A stretch of 64,000 nucleotides of DNA from CAWARU01 sp963784575 (GCA_963784575.1 CAWARU010000001.1:3286001-3350000), one strand, 5' to 3'. Shown: positions 17,971-26,618, counted from the first letter of the stretch. Made by a program: numbers and translations. The notes: generated by a model not told the origin, from the letters alone.

Positions 17971-18798
17971 ATGAACACAATTATTATCGTTGGCAAATTG
18001 TCATTACATAAATTAATTCAAACACAGCTTAAGGCATTCATTACTCTATTCCTTTTCATATTCTTAATACCTTTCACCGCCATAGCCTATCCCTGTGATG
18101 AGTGTGTTTATCAAGAAGCTCTCTACTCAGGCGTATTTCCACCCGCCAAAATTTATTATACCGGCATCAGCTATCAAGGCGTTTGGATACCTGTAAAAGG
18201 CGATTGGAAAAGATTCTTAGACAAACCCCACGGTGGAGCAGGTTTTTATTTCGGTCGAAGATTCCATGATCGCATTGGCCTAGAGGTTGGCTATGAATGG
18301 AATATTAACAGACCCAAATCTACTTTAGTGTTACCAGGTCAAAGTATTTTAGGAGAAGTTAATAATACTGGACAGAAAGTAATCATTACTGGAAGATGCC
18401 GTTTTAAAACAGGTTATGTTGATCTTCATCTCTTCTTCCCGCTCTTTGTAGGAGAGTACTTCGAATGCTTTAGAAAAACGTTTCGGCCGGAATTTATTTT
18501 CCTGGCAGGACTTGAAAATTCACTCCCCAAATTCCGCCTCATTGCAGAACCGAACGGTAGCATATTTACTAATAATATATTGTGTATCAGTGGAAAAACG
18601 CGGCCAATCTTTCGTATCGGTGCTGGATTCCAAACCTTTATTTGGAATGATTTCATTTTTAGAGCCATGTATCGCTATCACAACACCAACCGCCTCCGCG
18701 GCCGAAATGGCATCGCCGTATTTCCACAAAATCAAAGAGTTTTCGGCAATATGTCGACGATAAGTTTGGGATTGTATATGGTGTTTAGGCCGTTTTAA
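17971..18798 (+). CDS. Outer-membrane beta-barrel protein, paralogue of the preceding gene
   Basis: 275 residues with an N-terminal hydrophobic signal (FITLFLFIFLIPFTAIA) and then Cys-containing PCDECVYQ. The rest alternates hydrophobic strands: GLEVGYEWNIN, TGYVDLHLFFPL, FRIGAGFQTFIW, DFIFRAMYRYHN, ISLGLYMVFRPF. Predicted barrel in the outer membrane. It shares architecture with the product at 17044-17730, although identity is moderate, and has longer loops. Its transcription is separate because a terminator lies between. Function unknown. Confidence 0.7.
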   Translation: MNTIIIVGKLSLHKLIQTQLKAFITLFLFIFLIPFTAIAYPCDECVYQEALYSGVFPPAKIYYTGISYQGVWIPVKGDWKRFLDKPHGGAGFYFGRRFHDRIGLEVGYEWNINRPKSTLVLPGQSILGEVNNTGQKVIITGRCRFKTGYVDLHLFFPLFVGEYFECFRKTFRPEFIFLAGLENSLPKFRLIAEPNGSIFTNNILCISGKTRPIFRIGAGFQTFIWNDFIFRAMYRYHNTNRLRGRNGIAVFPQNQRVFGNMSTISLGLYMVFRPF

Positions 18799-18940
18799 GC
18801 ACAATCCTCACTATCTGGCACACTCATCTCCAGAAAGTAGATTATAATGAATGATGTAACATCGTGCATCAAGATCTTCTCACGAATTCCAAATAGCAGC
18901 ACTTGAACATGAAACGGTAGGAAGACAAGCGAGATTGTTT

Positions 18941-19451
18941 ATGAGCAAGGTAAGGCAGCTTAAATCTGCAGCGATTACTGATGAAGATTTGCAAGGTGTG
19001 AAAGTGGTTGATACTGGCAAAAAGAACCAACATCAGTTCCAATTGCCAACACATGAGGGTGGGCTCGATATCTCACATTGTAAATTGGATCCTGCCAAAG
19101 GAGAAATGGAAGCAACCTTATCGCGGACAGCAAGCGATAGTGCTTTCATTGCTTTTTGCAAGCTTTATCAGGAATTTTCACCATTACTCTTGGAGCCTGC
19201 CTGTAAAGATCCCGACATAGCCATTAAACTCTTGCAAGCGGCAAAATTAACCGGTGTCGAAATTCAGCTGTTGCCGGAAGATGAGCATCTCGCGAGAACC
19301 AGCAAGGCACACGGAAATCTATATCGATCAAATCACTGACATGTCAGATGAACAATTTCAAAATGAGTACACTGTGGCTCTAAAGGAGGGTAGAATAAAG
19401 TTAGGTGAACCGATCCCCCCTCGCCCTGATTCAGAATTACAAGGTCCTTGA
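18941..19451 (+). pseudogene. Unrecognised small protein, apparently frame-shifted near its end
   Basis: The first frame (ATG 18941, stop 19339) gives 132 residues: MSKVRQLKSAAITDEDLQGV, then THEGGLDISHCKLDPAKGEM and LLQAAKLTGVEIQLLPEDEH. It ends SKAHGNLYRSNH. A second frame, open from 19254 to 19451, reads TEIYIDQITDMSDEQFQNEY and LGEPIPPRPDSE, which looks coding. Joining them by a one-base change near 19305-19315 gives a 169-residue protein. No family is recognised. Without the shift, the first product stands alone. Next to accessory genes and an IS remnant. Confidence 0.45.
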
Positions 19452-19506
19452 GACCCGACTCCATTATAAAAGTTCTTAAGGAGAGGTTTTTATGTATGTG
19501 CCAAAT

Positions 19507-19786
19507 TCATGTTGTATTTCCCGTAAGAGACTGGACTGTATTTAATAGTTTCTCATTCCGATGGCTCCGTTTACCATAAGTCTCGCAGAAAAAACTGTAA
19601 TAATTTCTAAAACATCTTTAGTTAATTCTTCTTCGAAACAACACTCATTTCCTTTGTTTAGGATGACGACCTATTTCCTTAATTTCACATAATGTAAAAG
19701 TTAATTCTGAGCCAAATCGTAACAATCTATCTTTATGCGCCAACACTAAATGCTTTATTTTACCCTCCAATATTAAGTCAATCAAG
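19507..19786 (-). pseudogene. IS607-type serine recombinase remnant
   Basis: Reading the minus strand from 19786: LDLILEGKIKHLVLAHKDRLLRFGSEL, then after frame changes FEEELTKDVLEIITVFSARL and YGKRSHRNEKLLNTVQSLTGN with a stop at 19507-19509. The AHKDRL.RFG and FSARLYG.R segments are typical of the C-terminal half of IS607-family TnpA resolvases. Two or more frameshifts and the missing N-terminus make it non-functional. It abuts the end of the autotransporter gene, which may mark an old insertion edge. No TnpB partner is visible. Confidence 0.65.
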
Positions 19787-22700
19787 CTAAAAGACGAGAC
19801 CAGCCCTCAAGGCAATCTCATATCCCTTATATTTTGAACCAAACTCAGAATATAAATCGGTTCTTACAAAAGCACCTTTCTCTAATTCGACCAAAAGGCC
19901 TACACCTGGTGCAATTTGATAACGTGTTCCGTTAAAATTATTGACAGTAAAGGATCCGGGTTCTCCTAACAATGCAGCTGTCGTTAATCCCTTATAAGAT
20001 TTCTTGTTGGTATAATTTAACACTGCTTCAGGTGTCCAAAGTGAACACAGATAATTATAAGTCCTAAAGACACGAATGCCCACCTCAGTAAATAAAGCAG
20101 TCGACGTTTTTTTATGGATCCTTTGACTTAAAGAATAGGCACCATTTAATGAATAAGCTTTTTCATGGATATAGATGTAATCAGCTCCAATATAAGGGGT
20201 AATATTGACTTCTTCAAAAATGAAATCATACCCAAAGCCTATATGTGGTGCAACTTCAGTTCCATGATGCTTGCCCTGAGAAATTCTATTGACAGTAGAG
20301 AAATAAATATGTTGTTTTGTGTTGTATTTGGGCGCTCCGGCTATAATAGAGCCTTCTATATAAAATTCCTCTTGATACCAAGTACCATAGAGGGTCGCAA
20401 AATTAGTATCGACATGAACCAACCCTGAATTTTTATCAAGGTTTATTTTAGAACGGTAACGGCCAAAACCACCCCCAAGGATAGTGTCACCAGAGAAGAA
20501 ATGATCCATCCCGACCACAAAACCAGCAGTCGTTTCCTTAAACCCTGTATCAATTTTACGTGGTTTCTGATGTGCTAAGTGTCCAAACCCATGACCCCAA
20601 ATCGCACTCAATCCATTCGGCGATCCAAACTGACAAGAAAAATTCTGATCTAAATTTGATGCTAACCCTTGCTTGGTGGAATTGAAAAGGTTTCTCTCAA
20701 ACAATTGATTTTTAAAATAACTATAATTAAAACACTTTGGTGTTGCTAAACTTTGCTTATTAGACAATTTTGAAGTCGATAAAGCATTAAAAGAAACAAC
20801 AGCATTTTCTTCATTATCTGATCGACGCAATCTCGCCAGATGCCGGGTATTTATATAATTGAGAACCGCATCGTTGTCTTCAATCACTACTGTTGCAGCG
20901 CTTAATCTTCCTGGACTAATGCTCTCTAGTGCATCTGCCAGTTCTTGTGCAGGTAGAGAAGCTAAAATGCCGAGAATTTGCCCTAAATCGCTACCAGCAG
21001 GTGGGGTCGGAAGTGAATCAAGATAGTAGGCTACTGCTTTTTCGTTCTTATTGGCTGCAGATAAATTATTAGAAGAATCCGTTGAACTTATGACTAAAGA
21101 TGCAGTCGTCCCCGTATATAAAACTTTGAGTTTCAAAAATCCTACTTGGCTAGGAATTGAATTGTAAGCACCCGAAATTGTATTAGCATTTAAGAAAGTA
21201 TAGGAAGTTCCTACTGAATACATACCTGGATCAAAAGTGACAGAGAGAGGACCATCTAAAAAAGCAGTTCCTTGTACTAATAGGTGAGAAGACAGGCCTT
21301 GTGGATTAACCTCGATACCAGTTGTTCCACTCGGTGTGGAATTATAGTTTCCTTGAATGGTTAAAGTACTACCAGGAGTGCCAGGAAGAACAATACCATT
21401 GTTGAGTACATTACCTTGGATTACTCCCGTACCACTCAAAATACCTGCAGGATTAATATTAACAGGACCTGACACGGTACCATTAATGGTTAATTTTCCC
21501 TCATTGATATCGGTTCCCCCTGAATAAGTGTTATAACCGCTTAAAATTAAATTACCTGATCCTTGTTTTATGAAGGCCCCTGAACCTGAAATATTCCCTG
21601 GCAGAGTAAATGTATTATTTGAACCGGAAATAAAGGTTCCATTATTCTTTGTAATAAAGATTGGGAAAGCTAAAGTGGTATTAGCATTGTCGGCGATGGT
21701 AGCACCATCTAATGTCATATTATTGGTAACAAAAGTGCCACCCGGATTTATTGTGAGCATGGCGCCATTCGTCAATAATGTTGTATTTTGCACGATTAAA
21801 TTAAATCCATTATTCAAAGTTAAATTCTGATTCAAAAAAAGTCTTCTTAATGTAGAAGTTCCTGGAAGGACCCACATGGTTGGATCAAATAGGATCTGAA
21901 CACGAAAGTTAAAATAATCTGTAACAATTATTTGTCCTGTTCTAGGATTAACGCTTGCACAGGCTGGAAAGTTAAAACGGAATCTAAAACCACCAAATTG
22001 AGATTGAAAATTACCAGAGGCATCAAAGAACTGAATTCTATGATTGCCGGTATCAACAACAATTAATTGACCCGTCGCAGAATTTTGGGCTAGACCATTA
22101 GGGTAATCAAACTGACCGTTGCCAGTTCCAAGGCTACCAAATTGCGACACAAATTGTTGGGCGCTATTAAAGATTTGGACTCGATTGTTTGCAGAATCGA
22201 CCACTGTAATGAATCCATTATTCACACTAATACCAAAAGGAAATTCAAATTCGCCAGGGCCAGTTCCAGTGATGCCAAATTGAGATTGATAGTTTCCTGC
22301 ACTATCAAAAACTTGTACACGATTATTGGCGTCATCAGAGACGAATATTTGACCAGTAGCATAGTTAATGGCTGTTGCTGCTGGATTGTTAAACTGACCA
22401 TTACCTGTTCCAAAACTACCAAATTGTGATAGATATGTTCCGGTACTGGTAAAGGTTTGTATTCTATTGTTATTACTGTCACTAATAATTATTTCGCTAT
22501 TGCTGCTATTGAAGGTTACCCCGACTGGATTTGCAAATTGGCCAGGTCCTGCTCCTGAGGATCCAAATTGGGATATAAAGTTTCCCGTGCTATCAAAAAT
22601 TTGAATGCGATTTGAGACATCTGAAATAATAATTTGATTATTGAAAATATTGACATCGACACCCGTGGGACCCTGAAATTGTCCAGCGCCAGTTCCGTTA

Positions 22701-22810
22701 GAACCAAAACCTGAAACAAAAACTGGGAAAGCGCTTACCTGTGAGGAGAAAAGAAACAGGATAAGAGCCGTAAAAGCTAAACTTTTGAATGATCTCTGGT
22801 TCAATAACAA
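19787..22810 (-). CDS. Autotransporter with an NHL beta-propeller passenger
   Basis: 1007 residues. Signal peptide 1-27 (ALILFLFSSQVSA). Residues about 30-310 hold six NHL-type repeats of about 47 residues, each with a GxxGxGxGQFxxPxG motif, enough for a six-bladed propeller. Residues about 400-460 carry an autotransporter-associated strand repeat (SGNLILSGYNTYSGGTDINEGKL). The last 270 residues form the type V barrel (AIWGHGFGHLAHQK, GFVVGMDHFF, ending ALRAGLVF with terminal Phe). The start is TTG 22810 with AAAGGA about 9 bases before. The propeller probably faces outside and binds host or matrix molecules (inference). No cleavage site could be assigned. Confidence 0.85.
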   Translation of the reverse strand: MLLNQRSFKSLAFTALILFLFSSQVSAFPVFVSGFGSNGTGAGQFQGPTGVDVNIFNNQIIISDVSNRIQIFDSTGNFISQFGSSGAGPGQFANPVGVTFNSSNSEIIISDSNNNRIQTFTSTGTYLSQFGSFGTGNGQFNNPAATAINYATGQIFVSDDANNRVQVFDSAGNYQSQFGITGTGPGEFEFPFGISVNNGFITVVDSANNRVQIFNSAQQFVSQFGSLGTGNGQFDYPNGLAQNSATGQLIVVDTGNHRIQFFDASGNFQSQFGGFRFRFNFPACASVNPRTGQIIVTDYFNFRVQILFDPTMWVLPGTSTLRRLFLNQNLTLNNGFNLIVQNTTLLTNGAMLTINPGGTFVTNNMTLDGATIADNANTTLAFPIFITKNNGTFISGSNNTFTLPGNISGSGAFIKQGSGNLILSGYNTYSGGTDINEGKLTINGTVSGPVNINPAGILSGTGVIQGNVLNNGIVLPGTPGSTLTIQGNYNSTPSGTTGIEVNPQGLSSHLLVQGTAFLDGPLSVTFDPGMYSVGTSYTFLNANTISGAYNSIPSQVGFLKLKVLYTGTTASLVISSTDSSNNLSAANKNEKAVAYYLDSLPTPPAGSDLGQILGILASLPAQELADALESISPGRLSAATVVIEDNDAVLNYINTRHLARLRRSDNEENAVVSFNALSTSKLSNKQSLATPKCFNYSYFKNQLFERNLFNSTKQGLASNLDQNFSCQFGSPNGLSAIWGHGFGHLAHQKPRKIDTGFKETTAGFVVGMDHFFSGDTILGGGFGRYRSKINLDKNSGLVHVDTNFATLYGTWYQEEFYIEGSIIAGAPKYNTKQHIYFSTVNRISQGKHHGTEVAPHIGFGYDFIFEEVNITPYIGADYIYIHEKAYSLNGAYSLSQRIHKKTSTALFTEVGIRVFRTYNYLCSLWTPEAVLNYTNKKSYKGLTTAALLGEPGSFTVNNFNGTRYQIAPGVGLLVELEKGAFVRTDLYSEFGSKYKGYEIALRAGLVF

Positions 22811-22980
22811 TATGGGTGTTCCTTTGGGCTAAACCATAGAAAATGAAAGACTGTGTGTTTAAGAATAGTTTATAATTAATTAAACTCAATGTGTTATTCA
22901 TTCCATTTATGTTTAGAACCATCCTGATGTAACATCAATAACATCATTCCAGGTAATGATATCAGCCGCCTCTTAAGTTG

Positions 22981-23061
22981 TTAGTTAACCAAAATTTTAT
23001 CATGCCGTACTTCAAATCTCATACGTTGCACCTCTTGTAACACTTTTGGCCTATCCAAGGT
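22981..23061 (-). pseudogene. Possible transposase N-terminal remnant
   Basis: The minus strand reads LDRPKVLQEVQRMRFEV then RHDKILVN and a stop. The LDRPKVL.EV.RMRFE segment resembles the first residues of some helix-turn-helix (ISNCY-like) transposases from memory only. It lies directly beside the palindromic repeats at 23065-23145, so those could derive from the ends of the same element. Weak call. Confidence 0.3.
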
Positions 23062-23064
23062 CCT

Positions 23065-23145
23065 GAAGTTGTGGTGCCAGGTCTCTGCAATATGGAAGTT
23101 GTGGTGCCAGGTCTCTGCAATATGCAAAAAAATAATGCATATTGC
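23065..23145. repeat. Palindromic repeat, copy 1 (two 30-bp direct units plus half palindrome)
   Basis: Two exact tandem 30-bp units beginning GAAGTTGTGGTGCCAGGT (23065-23094 and 23095-23124), then CAAAAAAATAA and an incomplete inverted arm TGCATATTGCA. Same family as the elements at 24481 and 25593. It sits 125 bp upstream of the ankyrin-type gene at 23271. Confidence 0.85.
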
Positions 23146-23270
23146 AACTGATTCATCACTAATTTTATTACCAGATTGACACATACTTTCTTAATGTGAT
23201 ACAGTACTAACTTATATTGATGCTTATGCACATTTATTAACAGCAAAACTAACAGGTAGATGTAATTGAT

Positions 23271-24320
23271 ATGGCAACCACACATCCTTTTCTAAAACAA
23301 CCGACAGTTCTAATGAAATTGCAGGATCAATTTTTAGATGCACAATCATGGGTTAAAAAAGCAACTGTTTGTAAATATGTGTACAATCACTATAAGGAGG
23401 CCTATGGTGAGGACGCATTGAAAGCAGCACTGCTAATGGACCTTGTCTTGAATATTGACTCAGAGAACAAGAAAAAAATCCTAGAAATCATAGCAAGAAA
23501 TCCAGAGCTCATTTTGGTCAGAACCAAAGGCGATGTTAAGTATCTTAGCTCCAAACAAAAGAAAATTGCAGTCAGAATTGGAATCAATAATCTAAGTCCC
23601 CTGGAAGCCGCCACCCTCTCAGGTGACTTTCCTTTAGTAAATATTTTTAGAGATGCGCTCCCTGATAATCTAAAACACGAAGCGGGATTACAAGTAGACG
23701 CAATTCTGTCTAACTCTAATTTTCTATCTGCCTTTAAAGCAGTTCTTGACGCCTATCAGAAATTTCTCAAAGAAGTCGATACACAACACAAAGCAAAGGC
23801 GCCAGATTGGAAAACTGCCTATGAGCTTTGTGAACATCTGGGCGACGCGCAGAAAACACTTTCCACGTTTGGGCTGCAGGTGTTCTGTAATCCTGTACCA
23901 CATGAGCCCCTACCAGATTTCACGCTAGAACCTGTCCGGGCGTGTCGCTTCGAAGTTTATGATTATGGTTGGAAAAAAGTAGATGGTGATTTAGATTCGT
24001 TTGGGTTTGGGACTAATTCTGCGTTATATAAGGGCCCGCGCGGGCAGCTTGGCGCGACGCGCGCTGTTGCGCTCGACGCTGCGGGAGCCTTTGGGCCGCG
24101 GCCTGCCTGGGGCCGGGACGGGGGCGCCGCGGTTGTTGATTTTGAGGCTATTAACCTCCTATGTAAAGTGATCCCCGAACAATTAGGCAAAACTAGGACT
24201 CTGTTATTACAGTATCCGAAAGCTTCCGATAAGATATCAGATCACGAGCACAGTTTGACTTCTGCTGAAGCTCTTGACTCGGACAAGGATAAAGGGCCTG
24301 CTCGCGGCTCTTTATCTTAG
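23271..24320 (+). CDS. Ankyrin-type effector-like protein with a GC-rich in-frame segment
   Basis: 349 residues, paralogous to the product at 24605-25537: shared LVLNID...KKKILE, VKYLSSKQKK, NNLSPLEAATLSGDFPLV (ankyrin-like helix-turn-helix), LQVFCNPVPHEPLPDFTLEP and DLDSFGFGTNSALYKGP. The paralogue has an F-box at its N-terminus; here the corresponding region is different. Between residues about 254 and 287 an Ala/Gly/Arg-rich segment of 82% GC replaces a shorter stretch in the paralogue. No signal peptide. Start ATG 23271. Host-directed function is inference from the family look. A truncated relative lies at 10811-10874. Confidence 0.6.
   Translation: MATTHPFLKQPTVLMKLQDQFLDAQSWVKKATVCKYVYNHYKEAYGEDALKAALLMDLVLNIDSENKKKILEIIARNPELILVRTKGDVKYLSSKQKKIAVRIGINNLSPLEAATLSGDFPLVNIFRDALPDNLKHEAGLQVDAILSNSNFLSAFKAVLDAYQKFLKEVDTQHKAKAPDWKTAYELCEHLGDAQKTLSTFGLQVFCNPVPHEPLPDFTLEPVRACRFEVYDYGWKKVDGDLDSFGFGTNSALYKGPRGQLGATRAVALDAAGAFGPRPAWGRDGGAAVVDFEAINLLCKVIPEQLGKTRTLLLQYPKASDKISDHEHSLTSAEALDSDKDKGPARGSLS
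24030..24132. other. Very GC-rich in-frame segment
   Basis: About 82 of the 100 bases at 24031-24130 are G or C, against roughly 40% around. It begins with a 12-bp palindrome (GCCCGCGCGGGC). It keeps the reading frame and adds about 20 residues relative to the paralogue. Foreign insertion, palindromic element or assembly artefact are all possible. Confidence 0.8.
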
Positions 24321-24478
24321 CAGATAACAGCAGCATCAAAGCACATTTTTTAGCTTCATTCTCTAGATACCAAGATTGAATGAAGCGGGATAACAAATCG
24401 GAATATTGCCAAATTTCAGCGGTTTTCACCCACCACAAACACCTTAGAAGGGATAAATAACAAAATACAACTTAGCTA

Positions 24479-24562
24479 TGTGAAGTTGTGGTGCCAGTGA
24501 AGTTGTGGTGCCAGGTCTCTGCAATATGCAAAAAATAATGCATATTGCAGAGACCTGGCACC
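24479..24562. repeat. Palindromic repeat, copy 2
   Basis: A truncated direct unit (GAAGTTGTGGTGCCAG) followed by a full palindrome: 24-bp arms at 24507-24530 and 24539-24562 (GGTGCCAGGT... and ...ACCTGGCACC) around an 8-base A-rich loop. It lies between the convergent 3' ends of the two effector genes. Confidence 0.9.
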
Positions 24563-24604
24563 CTAGGAAATGCTGCATGAAAAAATTGGTTTTGCTGCAG
24601 CTCC

Positions 24605-25537
24605 TTATGAACCTTGAGAAGCCTTGTATTTTTTAGGTTGGATCGAAGTGAGGTCCAATAAAGAATCCATAATATCGCCTAATTTTATTTGTATCACCTT
24701 ATATAAGAGGGCGATGGCTTCAGGATCAAACTGTATATTTCCGCCTGCCCAGCGGCCCAATGTTGTACAGATATTGGGTCCCTTATGTAAAATTGAGTCA
24801 GTTCCAATACCAATCGAATCTAAATCTAAGTCAGATTTGTCCCACATGATGCATTTTCGAAGGGGTTCTATTGTGAAATCTGGGAGTGGATCATGTGTAA
24901 CTAAATTACAAAATACTTGTAAACCATAATTTGAAATTTTTTTCTGAGATTCGCCAATTTGTTCTCTGAGTTCCTTCTCTATTTGAATGTGAGTTAAAAA
25001 ATCGAGACCTTTGAATCTTTGCACTTTTTTTAGATGAATATTGTATTCGTGATAAGCCTTCACGAGAGTAGGGAAGGGGGCTAGAAAATCACTTCTTTTA
25101 CGAATCTCTTGTAATTGTAGACCTGCGGAGTGTTTTTGATTTTTGGGGACTGCATCACTTAATAATTGGACTAAAAAGAAATCTCCACATAGAGCTGCGG
25201 CTTCGAGAGGACTTACATTATTGAATTGAGCTCTCGGGATTACTTTTTTCTGTTTCGAACTATTATATTCTACAAAACCTTGAGCCTTAATAAGTATGAA
25301 AGATTGTGATCCTAGAGAAGGTTTATTAATCAATTCTAAAATTCTTTTCTTTTTTTCTTCATCAATATTCAACACATAGTGTAATAATTCAGCTGCTCTC
25401 CATTGATCCTCATGATCATTACTGCAAGCCTTAGAGCCCCATTTGAGAGCTAATAAATCTTTTCGTCCTAAAAAAGAGGTGTAAAGATTTATTAGATCCT
25501 TGGGAAGAGTAAAAATTAGATGTTTTGGAATGGACAT
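24605..25537 (-). CDS. F-box/ankyrin-like effector protein
   Basis: 310 residues. Residues about 11-40 match an F-box (LPKDLINLYTSFLGRKDLLAL), which in eukaryotes binds Skp1. Residues about 110-140 contain an ankyrin-like repeat (NNVSPLEAAALCGDFFLVQLL). The remaining charged helices and the segment VFCNLVTHDPLPDFTIEPLRKC match the product at 23271-24320, with the two genes convergent. F-box plus ankyrin is a known layout of intracellular-bacterium effectors acting on host ubiquitination. No signal peptide. Palindromic repeats flank both ends. Confidence 0.65.
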   Translation of the reverse strand: MSIPKHLIFTLPKDLINLYTSFLGRKDLLALKWGSKACSNDHEDQWRAAELLHYVLNIDEEKKKRILELINKPSLGSQSFILIKAQGFVEYNSSKQKKVIPRAQFNNVSPLEAAALCGDFFLVQLLSDAVPKNQKHSAGLQLQEIRKRSDFLAPFPTLVKAYHEYNIHLKKVQRFKGLDFLTHIQIEKELREQIGESQKKISNYGLQVFCNLVTHDPLPDFTIEPLRKCIMWDKSDLDLDSIGIGTDSILHKGPNICTTLGRWAGGNIQFDPEAIALLYKVIQIKLGDIMDSLLDLTSIQPKKYKASQGS

Positions 25538-25592
25538 ACACGCTTCCTCGCTTAAATTGATTCATAATATGAGTTACCGGGTATTCAACATT

Positions 25593-25654
25593 GAAGTGGT
25601 GCCAGGTCTCTGCAATATGCAAAAAAATAATGCATATTGCAGAGACCTGGCACC
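25593..25654. repeat. Palindromic repeat, copy 3
   Basis: 24-bp perfect arms at 25598-25621 and 25631-25654 around a 9-base A-rich loop, preceded by GAAGT as in the other copies. It lies 56-117 bp upstream of the F-box gene start and 7 bp beyond the end of the glycosyltransferase-like gene, so it might act as a terminator hairpin or a regulatory site. Confidence 0.9.
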
Positions 25655-25661
25655 CTACATC

Positions 25662-26558
25662 TCAAATTTGAGTAGGCAGAATTCGCTTGTCGCTTAAACC
25701 CAGCATTTTCTTGATGGGGCGGACAAAATAGGTGCTGGCGAATTCACGCATGTCATTCATGATAAAAGATCGCATTTTGCTGCAGATGGGGAGCTTGTAT
25801 TCCATGGCGATATTTTCTTTTTCGATTAATTCGATGGCATTCGGCATCCAATAGCCTCTCCAGATGGCGCCTAAATAGGCAACAGGGGCATTTCCGCCGG
25901 TTACACTCATGAAGGGTCGATCAATGGCACGGCTTCGAACTGTTCCGTCTAATTCAAATTCCCAGGGATTTTCGCCTGATTTAAGCAAGGACTTGAGCAC
26001 TGCTTTATCCCAAATGACGACTTGATTGGCGGTGCGGTAATTTTGCTCTTTGGAGAGGTAACCCAAGTTTGGAATGGTGGGATGCATGGTGGCAACGGGA
26101 CGGGAGGCGAGATGCAAGTATGCAGCTTTCTCTTTTTGCATCACTTTGAAGAGTTTTTCGATTTCAGCAACATTCACGGGGGAAAGTAAAAAATAGTCTT
26201 CGTGCATGAACAGGATGTAGTCTTCTTCGATTTGATCTAAGGCTGTCAGCATATTGTCAGACCAGCTCTTTTCATTGGGAATAAGGATGTTTGTGACACG
26301 CTTGTCATCATAAGAATTGTTATTTCCTATTAAATAGATTTTTTGTTCAAAATTAGGCCAATATTTGAAGAGGAAGGTAAAAAAGGGTTTCCAGGCTTCG
26401 GAGTATTTATCGCAGGAGGGGACAATGAGGGTTAGGTTTGGAATGGGTTTGGCTAGGGCTGGCAGGGGGGATAGGAATAATGCCAGTAATGTGAAACAGA
26501 GCAGCAGCATGTAGCGCAAAGAAAGATGAAAAGTTTTTTTGTTGCTGATTAATTGCAT
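25662..26558 (-). CDS. Exported glycosyltransferase-like protein
   Basis: 298 residues. A signal sequence (YMLLLCFTLLALFLSPLPALA) leads to a Rossmann-like start (IPNLTLIVPSCDKYSEAW), then KIYLIGNNNSYDDKRV and DQIEEDYILFMHEDYFLL; the EDYILFMHEDYF segment resembles the acidic donor/metal site of GT-A folds. Later WDKAVLKSLL and NPWEFE also fit this class. An N-terminal secretion signal is unusual for a cytoplasmic sugar transferase, so it may work in the periplasm or be secreted. AGGAG precedes the ATG by 7 bases. It follows gatB on the same strand. No exact family is claimed. Confidence 0.6.
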   Translation of the reverse strand: MQLISNKKTFHLSLRYMLLLCFTLLALFLSPLPALAKPIPNLTLIVPSCDKYSEAWKPFFTFLFKYWPNFEQKIYLIGNNNSYDDKRVTNILIPNEKSWSDNMLTALDQIEEDYILFMHEDYFLLSPVNVAEIEKLFKVMQKEKAAYLHLASRPVATMHPTIPNLGYLSKEQNYRTANQVVIWDKAVLKSLLKSGENPWEFELDGTVRSRAIDRPFMSVTGGNAPVAYLGAIWRGYWMPNAIELIEKENIAMEYKLPICSKMRSFIMNDMREFASTYFVRPIKKMLGLSDKRILPTQI

Positions 26559-26618
26559 TTAATTTCTCCTCAAACAATTTAAAAAGTGCTCATAAAATTT
26601 AAATTACCAATAGATTTT

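Noticed and set aside
22222..22482. Minus-strand frame inside the NHL region
   Set aside because: A shadow of the NHL repeats in another frame.
24193..24438. An 81-residue minus-strand frame (MWWVKTAEIWQYSDLLS) overlapping the end of the ankyrin-type gene
   Set aside because: Overlaps a better-supported gene antisense, has no ribosome site and no recognised family.
23065..25654. CRISPR array idea for the repeated palindromes
   Set aside because: Only three irregular copies, kilobases apart, with genes between, no spacers of equal length and no cas genes.
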